Origin: an uncultured Lachnospiraceae bacterium
GTDB lineage: Bacteria > Bacillota > Clostridia > Lachnospirales > Lachnospiraceae
Reading direction: 5' to 3'
Length of the DNA stretch: 64,000 nt
Assembly (NCBI GenBank): GCA_910588875.1
Contig: CAJURT010000004.1
Span: forward strand, 3,995 to 67,994
The notes below the pieces were generated by a model. The model was not told where the DNA came from, did no database searches, and saw nothing but the letters and a program-made list of their open reading frames with translations. Numbering within the stretch: position 1 is the stretch's first letter; the number at the start of each line of letters is the position of its first letter. Below are positions 36,363-44,342 of the stretch, piece after piece. A program made the translations under genes and the position numbers.

Positions 36363-37718
36363 TCAGTTCTCCTGTCCCGCCAGCGCCTGATCCACCACTG
36401 CCAATTCCTGGGGGGTAAACATCCCCCGGATCACCTGGGTCAAACTCTGGTAGCCTGCCTGCATAGCCGCCCTCAACACAAAAAGCCGGTCCTTCAGCGT
36501 GGTAAAGTCATACAGATTCTGTCCTAAAAAGGCAGCTACCGCCTCCGCAGGCGCCGCCCCCTCCCGGGCGCTCATCTCATCCAATAAAAATGCCGTCAGC
36601 ATTAAAAACAGGGAATTCATCCGGTAGCGGTCGGACTTTAGCAGCACCGTAGAGTAATTGATACATTCCCCTAAATTCCGGTTGTTAAAGCAGCAGGTTG
36701 CCAGGTCTTCATAGGTCTTCCAGATATTCCCCGACAAAAACATAGACTTCAGCGATGTCCCATATTTCTCCAGCTGGGCAAGGGCCCGTTTCAAATGCTT
36801 CTCCGCCGACGGATAATTCTCATGCAGGAAGAAATATCTCCCCAAAAAATAATCAAAATCCCCTTCCTGGGGCAGACGCCGAACAGCCTTCTCATAGACA
36901 GCCATAATATTCTGTTCACTGGTATCATAATTGGCGTAGAGGATCTCCAGGAGTTTCCCAAAAGTCATTGCCGTCCGGATCGGATCTATGAGTTCCTCCG
37001 TGTCCGGCATCAGCGAAATCGCCTTTCGGAAGGTCTCTTCTGCCTGTTCCCGGTTATCCGCGGAATAATACTCGTCCCCCAGATATCCCAGCATCCGGTA
37101 ATCATCCGGGTTTTCCTCCAGTTCCGCCTGGATAATCTTAAGATTCCTGCCGCTCTTTACCTTCTCCTGATGCCCAATCTCCCCATAACCCGTATGATAA
37201 ATGGACAGTTCATTCACCGCATCCACAAAACGGAAATCCCTGCCGTTTAAGGAGGCCAGATGCTCATGGATCCTTCCCTTGTAGCGCAGGCCGGGCGCAT
37301 TCCGAAAGACCCGGGACTGGGTGCCCACTGCCGTCACATTGCCCTCGTCATCCAGATGTACCCAGGAGGCCAGGATCGCGTCATAGGGCTTATCCTGCAG
37401 CTGCCGGACATAGTATAAGACTTTTTTGGCATCCTCCTCCGAGAAATACTCGTCCGCATCCAAAAGCGCCACCCACTCATACTTCGCCTTGCTGATCGCA
37501 AAATTCTTGGCTGCCGCAAAATCATTGATCCACTCAAAATGGTAAATCTTTGCCCCCATCTGTTCGGCAATCTCCACCGTCCTGTCTGTGGATCCTGTAT
37601 CCACCACGATCTGCTCCGACACAATCCCCTTCCCCCAGGATAGCGCCTTCTCAATATTGCGTTCCTCATTCTTGACAATCATGCACTGGGATATCCGTGC
37701 CCTCTTGCGCCCTTTCAT
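36363..37718 (-). CDS. GT2 glycosyltransferase with TPR-like C-terminus (1)
   Basis: A 451-residue protein with a GT-A domain (about 8-230) that starts 'ISQCMIVKNEERNIEKALSW', binds nucleotide near 'VVDTGSTDRTVEIAEQMGAK' and has the metal motif DAD at 87-89 ('LLDADEYF'). Helical TPR-like repeats fill the rest. The adjacent gene is a clear paralogue, and both lie beside the flagellins, so O-glycosylation of flagellin is the likely job (inference by context). Start ATG overlaps the stop of the upstream gene as ATGA. Confidence 0.85.
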   Translation of the reverse strand: MKGRKRARISQCMIVKNEERNIEKALSWGKGIVSEQIVVDTGSTDRTVEIAEQMGAKIYHFEWINDFAAAKNFAISKAKYEWVALLDADEYFSEEDAKKVLYYVRQLQDKPYDAILASWVHLDDEGNVTAVGTQSRVFRNAPGLRYKGRIHEHLASLNGRDFRFVDAVNELSIYHTGYGEIGHQEKVKSGRNLKIIQAELEENPDDYRMLGYLGDEYYSADNREQAEETFRKAISLMPDTEELIDPIRTAMTFGKLLEILYANYDTSEQNIMAVYEKAVRRLPQEGDFDYFLGRYFFLHENYPSAEKHLKRALAQLEKYGTSLKSMFLSGNIWKTYEDLATCCFNNRNLGECINYSTVLLKSDRYRMNSLFLMLTAFLLDEMSAREGAAPAEAVAAFLGQNLYDFTTLKDRLFVLRAAMQAGYQSLTQVIRGMFTPQELAVVDQALAGQEN

Positions 37719-39076
37719 CGCCCTGTCTCCTCTCTTCCTGTCCTCTGTCCTGCCTCCGCCTCCCGAAGGCCTGCCCGCTCCTGCGGCGTCAAAATCTGGC
37801 CTGCAGCGTAGCTTTCAAAGCTGCTGCACCCGGCCCGCTGTGCCGCACGCACCAAAAACAGCCGGTCCTTGGGAGAGGAAAAATCATACAGTCCCCCAAA
37901 AAATTCCAGGATCCGCCTTCCCTCTTCTGGCGGGAACACCCGGCCTCCCGGCGCCAGCACCAGCAAAAGGCGGGAAAGCACTGCCATCGAGTAAGGGTTA
38001 TGCTGCAGGTATGCTACCGCATAGGACACACATTTCTGTCTCTCCCCCGCCTCAAAACTGCACAGAACCAGCAGTTCATAGGCATCCAGCAGGTTTGCCG
38101 CCAGCATCATCGCCCGGTTTGTGCACCCGTTATCATTCAGCTTCCTAAGGGCCTCCTCCAAGCCGGACAATGCCTCCCCCGGCTGTCCCTGTGACGCATA
38201 AAAACGTCCCCGGATATAGTCAAAATCTGCCTCCTTAGGCAGATGGGCGGATGCCCTCTGGTACACCTCCTCCACCGCCTCCCGGGAGGCTTCCTCCTTC
38301 TCTGCCAGTATCATCAGCAGCCGGGAATAGGTAACGGCGCTGCGCTGATCCGCCTCCGGCAGCTGCGAAGGCATCGCCTCCACGGCACGGCGGTACCACT
38401 GCTCTGCCTCTGCCTGCTCCCCGTCTCCCAGGCACTCATCCCCCATATATCCCATCATCTCGTAATCCCGGGGATTCCCTTTTAATTCCTCAAGGATCAG
38501 CCTCCGGTTCCTGGTGCCCTTTGCCTTTCCGGCTTCCCCCTGGTATCCTGTATGAAAAATAGAGAGGGAGGCCGCCACGTCCCCGATCTTCAACTCTCTC
38601 CCTGCCCGGGATTCCAGCTGCTCGTGGATGCGCCTTCGGTATCGGATATCCGGCAGGTTCCTGAAAAAACGGATCTGTGTCCCGGAGGCAAAGATCTGCC
38701 CCTTTTCGTCCAGCTGCTGCCAACCGGTGGAGATGCCCTCAAACCCCTTCTCCTCCACCTCGTCAAGAATCCGGGCCAGCTTTTTTGCATCCTCCAAAAC
38801 CATATATTCGTCGGCATCCAGAAAAGCGATCCAGTCCCCCTGCGCCTGCTCAATCGCATAATTCTTGGCAGCGGCAAAATCATCTGTCCAGGGAAAGAAA
38901 AAGACCTTCGCCCCCATCTGCCCGGCCAGTTTTACTGTCTGGTCTGTAGATCCCGTATCCACCACAATCTGTTCCCACATCACAGACTTCCCCCAGGAAA
39001 GGGCCCGCTCAATATTCTTCTCCTCATTCCTCACAATCATGCACTGGGATATCCGCACTTGCTTCCCTTCCTTCAT
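37715..39076 (-). CDS. GT2 glycosyltransferase with TPR-like C-terminus (2)
   Basis: A 453-residue paralogue of the next gene downstream, identical in layout: 'ISQCMIVRNEEKNIERALSW', 'VVDTGSTDQTVKLAGQMGAK' and DAD at 87-89. The C-terminal region has repeated helical pairs. ATG at 39076 has GGAAGGAGG upstream and is preferred to in-frame starts before it. It lies downstream of flagellin 1 after a hairpin, so it may be transcribed by read-through from the fliC promoter or by a promoter not recognised. Confidence 0.85.
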   Translation of the reverse strand: MKEGKQVRISQCMIVRNEEKNIERALSWGKSVMWEQIVVDTGSTDQTVKLAGQMGAKVFFFPWTDDFAAAKNYAIEQAQGDWIAFLDADEYMVLEDAKKLARILDEVEEKGFEGISTGWQQLDEKGQIFASGTQIRFFRNLPDIRYRRRIHEQLESRAGRELKIGDVAASLSIFHTGYQGEAGKAKGTRNRRLILEELKGNPRDYEMMGYMGDECLGDGEQAEAEQWYRRAVEAMPSQLPEADQRSAVTYSRLLMILAEKEEASREAVEEVYQRASAHLPKEADFDYIRGRFYASQGQPGEALSGLEEALRKLNDNGCTNRAMMLAANLLDAYELLVLCSFEAGERQKCVSYAVAYLQHNPYSMAVLSRLLLVLAPGGRVFPPEEGRRILEFFGGLYDFSSPKDRLFLVRAAQRAGCSSFESYAAGQILTPQERAGLREAEAGQRTGREETGR

Positions 39077-39102
39077 GCCAATCCTCCTTCCGGATGCAAC
39101 AG

Positions 39103-39143
39103 AAAAAGCCATTTTCCGGCTTTCCTGCTGAAAATGGCTTTTT
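39103..39143 (-). terminator. Terminator-like hairpin after flagellin 1
   Basis: Perfect 14-bp stem (39103-39116 with 39130-39143), 13-base loop, its 3' arm ending in TTTTT on the minus strand. Read-through would reach the two glycosyltransferase genes. Confidence 0.7.
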
Positions 39144-39250
39144 CCTCTGCCCCGGCAGAATCCGCCGATCACGTATCTGCCGGAGCATCATTTCTTACTA
39201 CATATCACCGGCTAAAGCCGGAAAACAATCACAGCTGACCTAAGCTGCTA

Positions 39251-40306
39251 TTACTGCAGCAGGCTCAGGATGCTCTGCGGTACGGAGTTGGACTGTGCCA
39301 GCATGGACTGGGAAGCCTGCAGAAGAATGTTGTTCTTCGTGAACGCCGTAATCTCATCTGCCATATCAGTATCACGGATACGGCTCTCAGCAGAGGTGAT
39401 ATTCTCAGAAGTAACTTTCAGGTTGTTCACGGTGTGCTCAAGTCTGTTCTGAGCCGCACCGAGTTTAGCACGGTAGCTGGATACAGCATTGATAGCCGCA
39501 TTGATGGTATCGATAGCTGCATTAGCAACAACGGTGCTGGTGCCGGAGATGTTCATGGTGGGCAGAAGGGCAGATGCAACATTTGCCTTGCTCAATGGCT
39601 TATCAGCAGGTGTCTTTAACGGGGTTGTATGAGCATCGCCACCCTTTTCCATAAGCGTCTTGTAAGCAGTACCAATCCCACCTGTCGATGTAATGAAATC
39701 AGTTTTTGTACCAGTCAATGCAATCTCACTCTTGCTACCAACTTTATATTTGGTACCACTACCATTCCTGTCTACTTCATCTGCGAAAATAGCAGCCTGA
39801 ATACCGCTGGCCGTCATCGCCTGGCTGTTCACGGTGATCGTCTCAGCTGCGCTCGGGCCGATCTGGAAGGTCATCTTGCCTGCGCCGCCGGTAGCTGCCA
39901 GAGGCTTAATGCCGTTGAAGTCGGTGTTGTTTGCGATACGGTCGATTTCCTTCAGCAGTTCCTCAACCTCGCTCTGCAGGTTGCCCCTTGCAACGGTGTT
40001 GTAGGTGCCGTTTGCAGACTGAGATGCCAGGGTGGTAAGACGCTGCAGCATGGAGTGCACCTCGGTCAGGGCACCTTCTGCCGTCTGAATCAAACCGATA
40101 GCATCCTGGGCGTTCTTTGCTGCCTGGTTCAAGCCGTTGATCTGGGATCTCATGCTCTCGGAAATGGCCAAGCCTGCTGCGTCGTCACCGGCACGGTTGA
40201 TCTTGTAACCGGATGACAGCTTCTCCAAGTTCTTGTTCAATCCACTCTGGTTTACGCCTAAGTTTCTGTAAGAGTTAATCGCTGCTATGTTGTGTTGAAT
40301 AATCAT
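39251..40306 (-). CDS. fliC: Flagellin 1
   Basis: A 351-residue filament subunit. It has the conserved N-terminal D0/D1 ('INSYRNLGVNQSGLNKNLEK', 'RINRAGDDAAGLAIS'-type block as 'KINRAGDDAAGLAISESM') and C-terminal D1/D0 ('TSENITSAESRIRDTDMADE', ending 'SVPQSILSLLQ'). The variable middle (about 150-245) is short. The region recognised by TLR5 in other flagellins reads 'LQRLTTLASQSANGT' here. Ribosome site AGGAGGAAA, with a long leader from a sigma-28 promoter. FliS, FliW and CsrA, its usual chaperone and regulators, are in the window. Confidence 0.97.
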   Translation of the reverse strand: MIIQHNIAAINSYRNLGVNQSGLNKNLEKLSSGYKINRAGDDAAGLAISESMRSQINGLNQAAKNAQDAIGLIQTAEGALTEVHSMLQRLTTLASQSANGTYNTVARGNLQSEVEELLKEIDRIANNTDFNGIKPLAATGGAGKMTFQIGPSAAETITVNSQAMTASGIQAAIFADEVDRNGSGTKYKVGSKSEIALTGTKTDFITSTGGIGTAYKTLMEKGGDAHTTPLKTPADKPLSKANVASALLPTMNISGTSTVVANAAIDTINAAINAVSSYRAKLGAAQNRLEHTVNNLKVTSENITSAESRIRDTDMADEITAFTKNNILLQASQSMLAQSNSVPQSILSLLQ

Positions 40307-40444
40307 AAAAATTTCCTCCTATTCCATGATCACTGCCCCCGGGAACCTCCCTGTCCCCAGGCATATCCTCCTGCGCGGGCCCTTGCACCGGAGAATGTCG
40401 TAAAATTCCTGACCTTAATCAAATCATTCACCTTACAGTTTTAT
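40307..40444 (-). promoter_or_regulatory. fliC leader with candidate CsrA-binding hairpin
   Basis: The transcript leader is about 130 bases. A hairpin at 40341-40358 has a GGGGA/UUCCC stem and a CAGGGAGG loop containing ACAGGGAGGU, close to the CsrA consensus. Other GGA sites are GCAGGAGGAU near 40364-40374 and the ribosome site itself (40314-40320). Two or three spaced GGA sites, one over the ribosome site, is the layout known from Bacillus hag. Confidence 0.6.
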
Positions 40445-40471
40445 ATATCGTCGGGTTACCCAAAACCATAA
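40445..40471 (-). promoter_or_regulatory. Sigma-28 promoter of flagellin 1
   Basis: Minus-strand TTAT (40471-40468), 15-base spacer, GACGATAT (40452-40445). Confidence 0.65.
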
Positions 40472-40491
40472 GGGATATCACAAAACTTTTT

Positions 40492-41330
40492 TCAAATTTT
40501 TATTCTTAAAGACGCCCTTTTCTCAACGGGAATATTCATCGCCTCCATCGCCTGATCCTCACTCCATTTCATATTAGCCATCAAATTATGTATCATCTCC
40601 ATTAAAGTTTCCTCTCTGCCTTCTTGTCTGCCTTCCTCTCTGCCTTCTTGTCTGCCTGCCTCTCTGCCTTCCTCTCTGCCTTCCTCCAGGCCTTCCCGCC
40701 TTGCCTTCCTCTTCTCCTCCGCAATTTCTTCTTTCATCAAATCCCTCAGTGCATCACACATTTTCGTTCCCCTCCTTAACTCATGATACAATTCCTGGTT
40801 TGCCGCAATGCTTACCTGCAGGACTGCCTCCACATTATTCCTGTCCTCCGGTTCCGTCAGCTTTAATGCCTCTTCCACAAATCCCCTCACATCCTCTTCC
40901 TGTGCATGGGGGGACAAAAGGCGCAGGCTCCTGTGACCTCCTCCCTTTAAACGGCTGGTCACAACCACCTGTGTGTCAAAGAGCACTCTGCCCCGGATAT
41001 AATATATTCCTTCATATTCTTCTTCCACGAAAAGCCCTTCTTCCCCCAGAGCCTTAAACAATTCCCTGGGATACTTATCCCGGAAAATGGATATGGTCAG
41101 TTCATTTGCCGGTATCCGGTTGACCCGGTCCCCCAGCCCTTTATACAAACACGCATACCCTATGGTCTTGTAATAATCATCAATGGAAAGTCCATCCTCA
41201 GCGGCTCCTTCCCTAAAAGATACTCCCTCTGGAATTCCAGCAACTCCTTGTCCGCCAACAACTCGATCTCCACGGCTCCGAAAAACCCCGGATGCCAGGC
41301 AATTTCCATGCTTTCTAAGTTATTCCCCAA
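40492..41330 (-). pseudogene. Decayed PD-(D/E)XK/Rpn-type nuclease gene
   Basis: Remnant of a Lachnospiraceae family often annotated as Rpn or PD-(D/E)XK nuclease/transposase. A TTG at 41330 with AGGAGGGG starts about 40 codons of the N-terminus ('IAWHPGFFGAVEIELLADKE'), which then run to a stop. The body continues in another frame from 'LSIDDYYKTIGYACLYKGLG' to the C-terminus at 40492, with the usual low-complexity EGREEGREAGRQEGR tail. About 30-40 codons, including the expected catalytic strand, are missing at 41185-41198, where AGGATGGACTT fits both sides. The ORF from 41148 is only its intact 3' part. Confidence 0.78.
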
Positions 41331-41479
41331 TCCTTCCCCTCCTGCTTTTCTTTTTTATTTTATGGACTTAAAAGCAGGATTTCAGATAGAAAGATGAGAA
41401 CTCTCACAGACGCAGCAATGCTGCAGAACCGGCCTTCGTCTATTGACGAACCTGCCACAGAAATCTTTGCTTTGGCGAA

Positions 41480-41508
41480 ATTATACCATATACTGCCATT
41501 TTTTGCAA
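41480..41508 (-). promoter_or_regulatory. Sigma-A promoter of the decayed nuclease gene
   Basis: Minus-strand TTGCAA (41508-41503), 17-base spacer, TATAAT (41485-41480). A leader of about 145 bases follows with two small inverted repeats (GTCTATTGAC, GCAGCATTGCTGC); nothing else was recognised between 41331 and 41540. Confidence 0.65.
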
Positions 41509-41540
41509 GGCACTTAATCGTCGGCAAAGCAAAAGCAAAA

Positions 41541-41574
41541 CCGGCCAAACATATCCTGGGATATGCCTGGCCGG
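41541..41574 (-). terminator. Intrinsic terminator after flagellin 2
   Basis: Outer 7-bp stem (41541-41547 with 41568-41574) and inner 7-bp stem (41550-41556 with 41559-41565), followed on the minus strand by TTTTGCTTTTGC. Confidence 0.8.
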
Positions 41575-41586
41575 CCATTCTTCTTT

Positions 41587-42441
41587 TTACTGCAATAATT
41601 GTAAAATCATCCCCGGAATCGAGTTCGCCTGCGCCACCATGGAATTGGAGGACTGATACACGATGTTATCCTTCGTATACAGCGTAAATTCCTCTGCCAC
41701 ATTGGTATCCCGGATCTGGCTCTCCGCCGCTGTCATGTTCTCGGAAGTAACACTCAGGTTATTATGGGTATGTTCCAAATGGTTCTGGGCGGCGCCGAAA
41801 TCTGCCCGGATATCCGCCACTGCCTCGATGGCATTGTCAATAAGGGTCACCGACTCATTCGCCGCATCCAGGGTCGTAAAATCTGTCTCATTCAGCAACA
41901 ATGCATTGCTGCTCATATAATAGCGGGGCACATCCAGGGTCTCCTTCACGGATGCCCCAATCTGAAGCGTAATGTCGTCCTTCTGCTCCGGCGGAACAAA
42001 CGGCGCACCGCCCGGCTTTTCCTTCGCGGCATCAAACAAGGGAATCTCGTCAAAATCCGACATCTCCCCGATGCGGTCAATCTCGTCTAAAAGCTGCATC
42101 CGTTCTGCATCCAGATTCTCACGTGCCAATGTGGTATAAGTGCCGTTCGCAGACTGGATCGCCAAAGTTTTCAGCCTTTCCAACATGGCATGCACTTCTG
42201 TCAGCGCACCATCGCCAGTAGATGTCATACTAATCCCATCATTCACATTCCGCATGGCCTGATCCAAAGCCGTGATCTGATTCCTCATCCACTCTGAGAT
42301 CGCCAGTCCGGCTGCATCATCTCCTGCCCGGTTGATGCGGTACCCGGAGGAAAGCTTCTCCAGGGACTTCCTCATCTTGCCTTCTGTGATCCCCTTATTC
42401 CTGGAAGCATTAAAACCTGCTATATTGTTCTGTATAACCAT
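41587..42441 (-). CDS. Flagellin 2
   Basis: A 284-residue second flagellin with full D0/D1 ends ('YRINRAGDDAAGLAISEWM', 'TSENMTAAESQIRDTNVAEE', ending 'GMILQLLQ') and a very short middle (about 140-180), so its surface domain is nearly absent. It shares conserved ends but not the variable core of flagellin 1, and may be a minor filament protein. It has its own sigma-28 promoter and terminator, hence is a single-gene unit. Confidence 0.95.
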   Translation of the reverse strand: MVIQNNIAGFNASRNKGITEGKMRKSLEKLSSGYRINRAGDDAAGLAISEWMRNQITALDQAMRNVNDGISMTSTGDGALTEVHAMLERLKTLAIQSANGTYTTLARENLDAERMQLLDEIDRIGEMSDFDEIPLFDAAKEKPGGAPFVPPEQKDDITLQIGASVKETLDVPRYYMSSNALLLNETDFTTLDAANESVTLIDNAIEAVADIRADFGAAQNHLEHTHNNLSVTSENMTAAESQIRDTNVAEEFTLYTKDNIVYQSSNSMVAQANSIPGMILQLLQ

Positions 42442-42483
42442 ATTCGCTAACCACCTTCCATCAATACGGTCTTATCTGACACT

Positions 42484-42498
42484 CCCTGCCATCCAGGG
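42484..42498 (-). promoter_or_regulatory. Candidate CsrA hairpin in the flagellin 2 leader
   Basis: In the transcript CCCUG and CAGGG pair around GAUGG, giving a hairpin with GGAUGG at its top, about 42 bases before the start. A second GGA site lies in the ribosome site region (GAUGGAAGGUGG). Confidence 0.45.
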
Positions 42499-42531
42499 CC
42501 GTTTCCATTCTGCTTTCATCTGATGGTTATA

Positions 42532-42559
42532 ATATCGGCAGGATTTCAGGCTTTGATAA
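42532..42559 (-). promoter_or_regulatory. Sigma-28 promoter of flagellin 2
   Basis: Minus-strand TTAT (42559-42556), 16-base spacer, GCCGATAT (42539-42532). Confidence 0.65.
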
Positions 42560-42615
42560 GGGCGAATAGCCATTTTTTTCAGTTTTCACTTATTCTTCAC
42601 AATCCGCAGCTTTCC

Positions 42616-43698
42616 CTAATAATTCCATTCCCGCTTCAGACGCTTCACCGCAGGTGCATAGCCCTCCTGCGCCGCCATCAGATAGGAACGTGCCGCCCGG
42701 TCCATCTGGCCTGATACCTCATACCAGGCACCCAGGTTGTATGCCGCCCGGAAGGAACCGGTCCCCACCACGCCTCCGGCTTCCGGCTGCTCCCCCAGTT
42801 CCAGGCATTTTAGGTAGCATTTCTCAATGTTAGGAAGCAGGTCGATATAACGTCCCACATCCGAGAGAACCCGTTTCATATAAAAGAGACCGCATACAAA
42901 ACAGAAGTCGGACCAGCCACCCAGCACAGGCTCCTCCTTCTCAATAATGGCCGCCGCCTCGTCCAAATGCTTTGATGACGCCAAATCCAACAAGGTATAC
43001 AGATAAAGCACTACCCCTCCTGCCCGGTAGCCGTCCTCCCTGCCGGTCAGGCGGTAAAATTCGCGGAAATAAGGCAGGCTCTCTTCATGGCGTTTTAAGT
43101 TGCGCAGGGTAGATGCCAGCTGAAACAGATAATACCCGTCCCCCGGATGTTCGGCAACTGCCTGTTCCAGATAAGGAAGGTTTCTCTCCCCTTTGTCCGC
43201 ATAGAGGTAACCGTCATGGTCTGCCTGCAGGGGCACGGCATAGCAGGGGTAATCCCCCTCCGGCTGCTCATGGATCTTCCCCTCATAGCGGACCCCCCTG
43301 GGAAGCAGCCTTGGGAGCACTGCCGTGCTGACACTGACCCCCTCCTCATTGCGGAAGGAATCGTATCTTGTAATGCAGCCCAGCCACATCCCCTGCCTCG
43401 CCTGGAGCATCTCCTCCAGCTTATCCCTGGTGACTGCCCGAAGATATTCATCCCCGTCAAGCACCAGGTTCCAATCCGCATCCGACTGATCCAATGCAAA
43501 ATTCCGGGCCGCGGAGAAATCATCCACCCAGGCAAAAGTATAGACCTTCGCCCCCATCTCTTTGGCAATCTCCATCGTCTTATCCGTGGAACCGGTATCC
43601 ACCAGAATCACTTCATCTACCAGGTTATCCACCGTGCGCAGGCAACGTTCCAGAGAGCGTTCCTCATTTTTTACAATCATTACCAGATTTATTTTCAC
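42616..43698 (-). CDS. GT2 glycosyltransferase with helical repeats (3)
   Basis: A 360-residue enzyme related to the pair beside flagellin 1 but shorter and more divergent. It begins 'INLVMIVKNEERSLERCL', has 'ILVDTGSTDKTMEIAKEMGA' and metal motif DGD at 81-83 ('LVLDGDEYL'), then helical repeats, the last of which ('YNLGAWYEVSGQMDRAARSY') is TPR- or Sel1-like. It is the last gene of the FliK-like operon and lies just upstream of flagellin 2, so flagellin modification is likely (inference). Confidence 0.83.
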   Translation of the reverse strand: MKINLVMIVKNEERSLERCLRTVDNLVDEVILVDTGSTDKTMEIAKEMGAKVYTFAWVDDFSAARNFALDQSDADWNLVLDGDEYLRAVTRDKLEEMLQARQGMWLGCITRYDSFRNEEGVSVSTAVLPRLLPRGVRYEGKIHEQPEGDYPCYAVPLQADHDGYLYADKGERNLPYLEQAVAEHPGDGYYLFQLASTLRNLKRHEESLPYFREFYRLTGREDGYRAGGVVLYLYTLLDLASSKHLDEAAAIIEKEEPVLGGWSDFCFVCGLFYMKRVLSDVGRYIDLLPNIEKCYLKCLELGEQPEAGGVVGTGSFRAAYNLGAWYEVSGQMDRAARSYLMAAQEGYAPAVKRLKREWNY

Positions 43699-43699
43699 G

Positions 43700-44323
43700 T
43701 CATTCTCTTCCCTTACTGTTTTGTTTTTTCACCTGCTCCATAAAAACAAACTTCCTAACTGCCGCCTCTGCATCCGAAGATATGCCCACAAACTGGCAGC
43801 CATAGCCGAAATCCCCTTCCACCAGTCCTGCTGTCCGCAGCACCCTGGCCTCAATCTCATACTCCTCCCGCCCGAAATAATGCCGGAAAGAAAAATGTTC
43901 ATTCCTCTTAAGCACCTGGGATGTCACCAGGAAAATGCCTCCTGCGCTGATATTCTGGATCTTTCCCAGAAAATACCAGCCCTTCTCCGTCTTAAATTCC
44001 ACATTCAGGTTCACATCGATCCGCAGATCCTTCTGTCTCTGGTATACCTCATAAATCTCAATAATGTCACATACCGCCATCCAGGGTTCTATCCGCTTAT
44101 TGGGCGCATCATTCCTCTGGACCACCAATTCACAGCGGCTCCGCACCACCCCGTTTGAACGGTCATAAAAATCCACGATTGTCTTTATCCGGACGCTGCG
44201 CAGTTTTGGGGTCTGAAAAAATATCCGGATTCCACGGATATTGTCCATCTCCACCCTTGCTTTGGACAATGGCTTGTTATCTGTCCCATATACCAGGCAG
44301 CTGTCACAGTCCTTCAATTTCAT
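43700..44323 (-). CDS. PilZ-domain protein, YcgR-like flagellar brake candidate
   Basis: A 207-residue protein with an N-terminal YcgR-like domain (1-95) and a C-terminal PilZ domain (about 95-195). The c-di-GMP motif RxxxR appears as 'RQKDLR' and the D/NxSxxG motif as 'NISAGGIFL', so binding should be possible. YcgR/YpfA proteins bind the motor on c-di-GMP and slow rotation. It sits between the lytic transglycosylase and the glycosyltransferase genes, in the sigma-28 operon; only a one-base gap separates it from the next gene. Confidence 0.83.
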   Translation of the reverse strand: MKLKDCDSCLVYGTDNKPLSKARVEMDNIRGIRIFFQTPKLRSVRIKTIVDFYDRSNGVVRSRCELVVQRNDAPNKRIEPWMAVCDIIEIYEVYQRQKDLRIDVNLNVEFKTEKGWYFLGKIQNISAGGIFLVTSQVLKRNEHFSFRHYFGREEYEIEARVLRTAGLVEGDFGYGCQFVGISSDAEAAVRKFVFMEQVKKQNSKGRE

Positions 44324-44342
44324 GATGTATGCTTACCCCTCC

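Noticed and set aside
40618..40700. Short tandem repeats resembling a CRISPR array
   Set aside because: They are degenerate 12-base units encoding the EGREEGR tail of the nuclease remnant, with no spacers.
40492..41148. Intact 218-residue protein starting at 41148
   Set aside because: It is the 3' part of a longer decayed gene; its N-terminal part lies upstream in another frame.
41394..41687. 97-residue open frame between the nuclease remnant and flagellin 2
   Set aside because: It crosses the flagellin 2 terminator and runs antisense into the flagellin; no family resemblance.
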